Source of the DNA: Haloactinomyces albus
GTDB lineage: Bacteria; Actinomycetota; Actinomycetes; Mycobacteriales; Pseudonocardiaceae
Length of the DNA stretch: 64,000 nt
Direction: 5' to 3'
NCBI RefSeq assembly: GCF_031458135.1
Contig: NZ_JAVDXW010000001.1
Coordinates: forward strand, 620,001-684,000
Position 1 is the stretch's first letter, and each line of letters opens with the position of its first letter. Position numbers and translations under genes: made by a program. Shown here in pieces: positions 58,104 to 64,000 of the stretch. The notes under the pieces were generated by a model. It saw only the letters and a list, made by a program, of their open reading frames with translations. It was not told where the DNA came from and did not search any database.

Positions 58104-58741
58104 CCGCCACACGTGATGCCGAGCGCGCCACGGACGATGCTGCCGCATCCACCGCCACCCCGTTCGGCAGCGGACTGCACTGGCTCTACGTGGTCGGCGG
58201 CGCCATCGGTTTTCTCGCCTCGTTCGTACTGAGCGTCGAGGAATACCTCAGCCTGCTCAATCCCGACTACGTGGCCAGCTGCAGCCTGAACCCGATCGTG
58301 TCCTGCGGTTCGGTCATGGAAAGCGACCAGGCCACCCTGTTCGGGTTCCCCAACCCGCTGATCGGTGTGGCCGCCTTCGCCGTCGTGGTGACCGTGGGAG
58401 TGGCGCTGCTGACCGGCCTGCGAGCACCGCGTTGGTTCTGGCTCGGGATGCAGCTCGGCACCACGCTCGGCGTGATCCTCGTGCACTGGCTGATCGTGCA
58501 GAGCCTCTACGAGATCGGGGCGCTGTGCCCGTACTGCATGGTCGTCTGGGTGGTCACCATCGCGATTTTCGCCTACACCACCCTGCACAACCTCGAACAG
58601 GGGCACCTGCCTGCGGGTGGTGCCCGTCCCGCGGTACTCGGCCTGATCCGCTTCCACACGCTCGTGGTCGTGCTCTGGTATCTCGTGATCGTCGCGCTGA
58701 TCCTGCAGGCCTTCTGGAGCTACTGGACCACCCTGCTCTAG
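58100..58741 (+). CDS. Vitamin K epoxide reductase (VKOR) family protein
   Basis: The 213-residue membrane protein has four to five helices. The loop cysteines C61 and C69 (ASCSLNPIVSCGSVM) and the redox pair C143-P-Y-C146 (ALCPYCMVVW) are all in place. Bacterial VKOR passes electrons from DsbA-like proteins to menaquinone. ATG 58100 overlaps the DsbA-like stop. This pairing is the usual disulfide-forming system of actinomycetes. Confidence 0.95.
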   Translation: MTATRDAERATDDAAASTATPFGSGLHWLYVVGGAIGFLASFVLSVEEYLSLLNPDYVASCSLNPIVSCGSVMESDQATLFGFPNPLIGVAAFAVVVTVGVALLTGLRAPRWFWLGMQLGTTLGVILVHWLIVQSLYEIGALCPYCMVVWVVTIAIFAYTTLHNLEQGHLPAGGARPAVLGLIRFHTLVVVLWYLVIVALILQAFWSYWTTLL

Positions 58742-58791
58742 AAGCTGGCCCGGCCCGGCACAGGGATCTTCCGGTTTGCCGGGAACACTCG

Positions 58792-58816
58792 TTTGTCCCT
58801 TGCCGGGTCCGGGTAC
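58792..58816 (+). promoter_or_regulatory. SigF/SigB-type promoter upstream of the anti-sigma gene
   Basis: GTTT (58792-58795), a 16-base spacer and GGGTA (58812-58816) match the GTTT-N15-17-GGGTA consensus known for actinomycete SigF-type sigma factors. It lies about 160 bases before the rsbW-type gene, so the pair is probably autoregulated. Confidence 0.7.
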
Positions 58817-58974
58817 CACACGGCCATGAATGGTGTCACTTTGACATCCGATCGGCCGTGGAGCGCTCTCCTCGACGGGTGGCAATCTGGAGCGACCCCC
58901 CAGGGTGGGGAGTCCCGATATTCCTCTGATTCGATGTGCGGTGGTCTCGAATGAGGTTGGAGCGAGGTGTCCGC

Positions 58975-59463
58975 GTGTCAGCGTCCGATCCCGATTTGCC
59001 CCAAGTCCCTACCGGGGAGCCCGAACCGTCCGCGGCAGCCCCGGACCCCGGTGCGGAACCTCCCGTGGAAGTTCGCGTCTCCGCTGAGGCCACACAGCTG
59101 TCCGTGATGCGTGCCGTCGTCGGTGACCTGGCGATGCGTGCCGACTTCGACGTCGACTCGATCGCGGATCTGCGACTGGCCGTTGATGAAGCATGCTCCT
59201 CGTTGATCCGCAGAGCGGCCGGCGACGCCTGGCTGCTGTGCCGATTCCGCTGCGGAGCCGACGGCCTGTCCCTCACGGCAGAGGTGACCAGCGACGAGTC
59301 TTCCGCACCCCGTACGGACACGTTCAGCTGGCGCGTGCTCAGCGCGCTCACCGATACCGTGGCATCCTCGGTGGAGGCTGCCGGTGACGGCGCCGGAAGG
59401 CACGTGGTGCGTATCGAGCTACGCAAGGGACGGACGGACACGAGTGACGCCAGGGGACTCTGA
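58975..59463 (+). CDS. rsbW: RsbW-like anti-sigma factor
   Basis: The 162-residue protein has a low-complexity N-terminal 40 residues and an ATP-binding (HATPase) domain with SVMRAVVGDLAMRADFDVDS and RLAVDEACSSLIRRAA. The usual asparagine of the N-box is replaced by serine, as in several actinomycete relatives. It should bind and block the neighbouring sigma factor. GTG 58975 is used. It overlaps the sigma gene by 20 bases, the usual gene order of this module. Confidence 0.85.
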   Translation: MSASDPDLPQVPTGEPEPSAAAPDPGAEPPVEVRVSAEATQLSVMRAVVGDLAMRADFDVDSIADLRLAVDEACSSLIRRAAGDAWLLCRFRCGADGLSLTAEVTSDESSAPRTDTFSWRVLSALTDTVASSVEAAGDGAGRHVVRIELRKGRTDTSDARGL

Positions 59464-60262
59464 ATCCGCTGCTCACTCCCGAAGTCAACGTTACGACGAG
59501 CTCGCTCCGCTGTTCGTCGAACTCTCGGGCGTGAGCAAGCAGGACCCGCGTTATGAGGAAATACGCGACAAGCTGGTTACCGAGCATCTGCCGGTGGCCC
59601 AGCACATCGCGCGTCGTTTCAGCCACCGGGGAGAGTCGCAGGAGGACCTCACCCAGGTGGCGACTTTGGGTCTCATCAACGCGATCGACCGGTTCGACCC
59701 GCAGCGCGGAGTGGACTTCCTCTCCTACGCGGTGCCCACGATCATGGGGGAAGTGCGCAGACACTTCCGCGACACCGGCTGGGCAGTGCGAGTTCCGCGA
59801 CGGCTGCAGGAGCGGCATCTCTCGGTATCCTCGGCCATCGCCACCCTGTCCCAGGAATTGGGGAGGGCACCGACACCGAGTGAACTGGCCACGCACATCG
59901 GGATCAGCAAGGACGAGGTGTATCAGGGGCTGGAAGCCGGTAATGCCTACCGGAGCAGCTCACTGGACGAACTCCTGACCAATACCGACGAGATTCCTCT
60001 CGGGGATGCCATCGGTACGGAGGATGCCGAGCTCGGCGAGGTGGAAAATCGCGAGGTGATCCGGCCACTGCTGGACGAACTCGGCGAGCGCGAGCGGCGC
60101 ATCCTCATCCTGCGCTTTTTCCGGTCGATGACCCAAACGCAGATCGCCGAGCAGGTCGGTATCTCCCAGATGCATGTGTCCCGGCTGCTGTCGCGCACAC
60201 TGGCCTGGTTGCGGGAACGACTCGAAACCGAGGCTCCCCGGGAACCGGTGGCCAACGAGTAG
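59444..60262 (+). CDS. sigF: Stress sigma factor of the SigB/SigF type
   Basis: From GTG 59444 the 272-residue protein has sigma region 2 (LPVAQHIARRFSHRGESQED, GLINAIDRFDPQRGVDFLSY), region 3 (TGWAVRVPRRLQERHLSVSS) and region 4 (MTQTQIAEQVGISQMHVSRL). It matches the sigma-70 group of SigB/SigF. It directs RNA polymerase to stress genes and is held by RsbW. The exact family name (SigB, SigF or SigG type) is not certain. The double hairpin behind it ends the operon. Confidence 0.93.
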   Translation: MTPGDSESAAHSRSQRYDELAPLFVELSGVSKQDPRYEEIRDKLVTEHLPVAQHIARRFSHRGESQEDLTQVATLGLINAIDRFDPQRGVDFLSYAVPTIMGEVRRHFRDTGWAVRVPRRLQERHLSVSSAIATLSQELGRAPTPSELATHIGISKDEVYQGLEAGNAYRSSSLDELLTNTDEIPLGDAIGTEDAELGEVENREVIRPLLDELGERERRILILRFFRSMTQTQIAEQVGISQMHVSRLLSRTLAWLRERLETEAPREPVANE

Positions 60263-60280
60263 AGGATCTGCCACGAGCGT

Positions 60281-60375
60281 GCTCAGGCGGTTGCCGTACC
60301 GGTACCGCCTGAGCAGAGACGCCCGAAGCAGAGTTGCCCGGGACCCGGTCGGGGGAGAATCGGGCCCCGGGCAAC
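60281..60375. terminator. Two hairpins between convergent sigma and M23 genes
   Basis: GCTCAGGCGGT pairs with ACCGCCTGAGC (60281-60314), and GTTGCCCGGG pairs with CCCGGGCAAC (60333-60375). The gene ends on both sides suggest that they terminate both transcripts. Confidence 0.8.
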
Positions 60376-60396
60376 AGTCTCGAGGGACTTTTCGCC

Positions 60397-61398
60397 TCAG
60401 GCGAGGGAGAAGCCCTGGTTCTTGAGCCACGGAATCGGGTTGGTTTCCTGACCACCGGCGCCGTGGCGCACCTCGAAGTGCAGGTGCGGACCGGTGGACT
60501 GGCCGCGGCTTCCCACAGTGGCGATCTGCTGGCCGGCCTCGACATGCTCACCGACGCTGACCTGCGACTGATTGATGTGGCCGTAGACGGTCACCTTGCC
60601 GTCATCGTGCTTGATCCGTACCCACAGACCGAATCCACTGGCCGGCCCGGAGCTGATGACCTCGCCTCCGGACGGCGCGTGGATCGGGGTCCCCATGTCG
60701 GCACCGATGTCGATACCGGCATGCGAACCACCACGGGTGTGGTAGCCGGACGTGAGCCTGCCGCTGTCGACCAGCTTGCCGCCGGATTCGGCCGACGCGG
60801 CCTTGGGCTTGGGTGCGGCAGCTGCGGCCTTCTTCTCGGCGGCCTGCTTGGCGGCCTGCTCCGCGGCCTTCTGCGCTGCGGCCTTTCTCTCGGCGGCCTG
60901 CTCGGCAGCCTTCTGCGCGAACGCCTTCTTCAGGCGGATCTGCTCCTGGACAGCCTTGCGCTGGGCTTCCTTCTTGCGCTGGGCGTCTTTCGCAGCCTGA
61001 GCCTTCTCGGCCTGGGTCTTGCCGGAGTCCTGGTCCGCGGCAGAAGCCCCACCCTCGTCGGATTCGGGTGACTGAGGTGCCGGCGCCGGAGCCTCAGCGG
61101 GCTGGGCTCCGCGCAGCTCGATCGAAGCCGGAGCCTCCTGGGCCTTGTTCACCGATGCCTGCATCGGCTGCTGCGCGGCCATCGACTTCACGTTGTTCTC
61201 GGGGGAGTCCGATCCGTCGTCGATGAACGACTGACCCACCGCGGCGAACGCACCGGTGGCAACGACTGCAGCGATGACCTTGTTGCGGACGGGGGTGCGG
61301 GAATCGCTGTGTGGCGTGCCGTATCGGAGGGAAGTCGGCAGGTATCCCATGAGGGAGGAAATCTTGCCGGGACCACCCTCGTCGCGGTTCTTGCCCAT
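60397..61398 (-). CDS. M23 family metallopeptidase with a coiled, alanine-rich stalk
   Basis: The 333-residue protein has a membrane helix near residues 39-60 (VRNKVIAAVVATGAFAAVGQ). A long lysine-alanine coiled coil follows at about residues 125-200 (AQRKKEAQRKAVQEQIRLKK). The LytM domain is at 210-325, with zinc-site motifs HAGIDIGAD and PHLHFEV. It should cut peptidoglycan peptides outside the cell. The ATG at 61398 follows AAAGG. The long upstream region may carry regulatory signals. Confidence 0.92.
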   Translation of the reverse strand: MGKNRDEGGPGKISSLMGYLPTSLRYGTPHSDSRTPVRNKVIAAVVATGAFAAVGQSFIDDGSDSPENNVKSMAAQQPMQASVNKAQEAPASIELRGAQPAEAPAPAPQSPESDEGGASAADQDSGKTQAEKAQAAKDAQRKKEAQRKAVQEQIRLKKAFAQKAAEQAAERKAAAQKAAEQAAKQAAEKKAAAAAPKPKAASAESGGKLVDSGRLTSGYHTRGGSHAGIDIGADMGTPIHAPSGGEVISSGPASGFGLWVRIKHDDGKVTVYGHINQSQVSVGEHVEAGQQIATVGSRGQSTGPHLHFEVRHGAGGQETNPIPWLKNQGFSLA

Positions 61399-62106
61399 GT
61401 TGGCCTTTCCGTCTCGGGGACGGTCCGGTTACTTCCCGTCGGGGAGGGGGCCACCTCTCGGGGGTGAGGTGATTCGTAACCGAACCGTGACGTACAGCCG
61501 AGAAGGTAGCGGAGAGTTATTGCTGCATCAAGCGTTCACCCATTCGTGTGCAGGTCTAGCGCACTCTTCTGGCCCGACCAATCACGAAGTGTATTTGCCA
61601 AAGATGACCTTCAGGTTACGAAAAAAACCAAACGGTTACTTGGCACAGCGACGCTTCCGGGGCCCATCAAACCGATCTCGGCTCTCCGGGACGATCATCG
61701 GCAACATGTCGGCCGATGCGCACGTTTTCGCTGGTGTGCCCACCAGCGCTCCTTGATCGAAAAAGCGTTGACGATCTCCCGCGCCGATGATTCTCGACAA
61801 TCGCACAGCAGAGAGCAGTCGCCGACTCACCGGTATGTCGTCCTTGCTTGCGAATGCCGATCTTCCTGCGCAGTCGCCGGGTATCGGCGATGGAAGACCG
61901 AAAAGTGACCTTGAGCACATATCACGAGAAGCCTTCACGTCAACCCGTGTATCGGACGAACGATCCGCCTCGGCGAGGCGCCCTTCGAGAGAGGGCCACA
62001 AGAAATCAGCGGGAGCTCAGCAGCAGGCATCATCCGACGGTAGGTGCCCCGGGTGCGGTGGGGTTTCCGCACGCGCCCGGGGCACCGCTCCCCGTACCGC
62101 GGTCCT
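61399..62106. promoter_or_regulatory. Long leader/promoter region of the M23 gene with GTNAC repeats
   Basis: No gene is supported here apart from short frames with poor codon bias. GTAAC/GTGAC elements occur at 61476-61480 and 61487-61491 (N6 spacing), and GTTAC at 61428, 61615 and 61635 on the other orientation. This resembles MtrA-type direct repeats known to control cell wall peptidases. I looked for the c-di-AMP (ydaO) riboswitch common ahead of such genes and did not recognise it. A strong hairpin lies at 62043-62086. Confidence 0.4.
62043..62086 (-). terminator. Large hairpin behind the sqdB-side transcript
   Basis: GGTGCCCCGGG and TGCGG pair with CCGCA and CCCGGGGCACC, giving sixteen pairs in all with a four-base bulge. 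It lies beyond the small minus-strand frame and sqdB and so probably terminates their transcript. Confidence 0.7.
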
Positions 62107-62328
62107 TCAGGCGCGACCGCACACGCATGGCACCCGCCTCGCGGATACACACACCGCCTTGGGAGGGTCTCTCCGGGGCCGGGGCCCGTATCCGTCCTTC
62201 AGCAGGCGATGCGTCCCAGTGTGCACGTCGCATTTGGCATATTCCAGAGCCGCACCATGACTCTTCGCGCAAGCGATGGCCACGAGCGCGCAGCAGCAGG
62301 TCGGCACAGCACCGGTGATCGTGACCAT
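62107..62328 (-). CDS. Possible small cysteine-rich protein
   Basis: A 73-residue frame from ATG 62328 (MVTITGAVPTCCCALVAIAC, EYAKCDVHTGTHRLLKDG, VPCVCGRA) lies between the sqdB stop and the hairpin at 62043-62086. Codon bias is only moderate and the ribosome site is weak. Several cysteines cluster, but I recognise no family. It could be a remnant. Confidence 0.25.
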   Translation of the reverse strand: MVTITGAVPTCCCALVAIACAKSHGAALEYAKCDVHTGTHRLLKDGYGPRPRRDPPKAVCVSARRVPCVCGRA

Positions 62329-62367
62329 CCGTGACCCGGCCATGCACGATGACCCGGCCGTCCTCGT

Positions 62368-63886
<1,519 letters not shown>

Positions 63887-64000
63887 GTGCAGCATGCCAC
63901 CGCAAACGCCGGCCGGACGGCTTCACACCGTGGCCGGTACAGGCGGCTGATCAAGAGATTCGCCGCCGCCTCGGCGGTGGCGACCGTGTCGAACCAGGTC
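63887..64000 (+). CDS. Start of a gene, possibly GtrA-like membrane protein (partial)
   Basis: GTG 63887 lies five bases after GAGGAG and opens a frame of 38 codons to the window edge: VQHATANAGRTASHRGRYRR, then LIKRFAAASAVATVSNQV. The basic stretch followed by a hydrophobic start resembles GtrA-type flippase proteins, but only the first helix is visible, so the family is a guess. It is divergent from sqdB and could be part of a glycolipid or cell envelope locus. Confidence 0.5.
   Translation, partial: MQHATANAGRTASHRGRYRRLIKRFAAASAVATVSNQV

Noticed and set aside
61399..61640. Possible ydaO (c-di-AMP) riboswitch ahead of the M23 gene
   Set aside because: The conserved GGGGGACCC and CTAACC-type segments are not visible in the right order on the minus strand.

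Overview
The window looks like chromosome from a high-GC, mycelial-type actinomycete. Codon third positions are strongly G/C, GTG and TTG starts are common, many genes overlap by ATGA or TTGA, and several families are typical of Actinobacteria: a CmtR metal sensor, a DUF574 methyltransferase, heterotetrameric sarcosine oxidase, an RsbW/SigF-type pair with a GTTT-N16-GGGTA promoter, and a DUF3516 helicase. Catabolism of betaine or sarcosine type osmolytes would suit a salt-tolerant Pseudonocardiales member such as Actinopolyspora or Saccharopolyspora, but that assignment is inference.

Positions 1-2942 differ from the rest. They are less GC-rich and hold a truncated membrane protein, a NUDIX hydrolase beside a tandem-HTH GntR regulator (the Pif/KorSA-like pair seen in actinomycete integrative elements), and a PD-(D/E)xK nuclease of the restriction type. 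The stretch ends at the 3' half of a tRNA with no 5' half (2894-2942). I read it as one end of an integrated element, with the attachment site at its border.

From 3.1 to 11.2 kb come a frameshifted VOC gene, a CmtR/cation-efflux metal resistance pair, and a minus-strand catabolic cassette (YciI, zinc alcohol dehydrogenase, KstD-like flavoprotein, old-yellow-enzyme/FeS reductase) with a LysR gene upstream. Its substrate is unknown.

From 12.3 to 24.1 kb is the main one-carbon region. The soxBDAG operon faces a GntR regulator, with an IclR regulator downstream of soxG. A collapsed dimethylglycine-oxidase-like pseudogene follows. Then comes a four-gene chain with overlapping starts: a GcvT/DmdA-like demethylase, a MetF-like reductase, formate-THF ligase and a cyclodeaminase-type protein. 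Together these would remove methyl groups from N- or S-methylated osmolytes and carry the carbon through tetrahydrofolate.

From 24.3 to 33.8 kb are a secreted lipase-type hydrolase, a gluconate cluster (GntP permease, GntR repressor, gluconokinase), a universal stress protein, a Ski2-like DUF3516 helicase, a ZIP-like membrane protein and small genes. One of these small items is a decayed fragment of the same helicase.

From 34.1 to 39.3 kb is methylmalonyl-CoA mutase (mutA, mutB) with its chaperone GTPase. From 39.3 to 48.9 kb are envelope, signalling and accessory genes, including a GGDEF/EAL protein whose signature residues are degenerate. From 49.1 to 55.8 kb is a complete 2-oxoacid (pyruvate or acetoin type) dehydrogenase operon with a PucR/CdaR-type regulator upstream. 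From 56.0 to 61.4 kb are a stand-alone LigD-type polymerase domain, a DsbA-like/VKOR oxidative folding pair, an anti-sigma/sigma pair with its own sigma-F-like promoter, and an M23 peptidase. The window ends with a UDP-sulfoquinovose synthase homologue (sqdB) and the start of a divergent gene.
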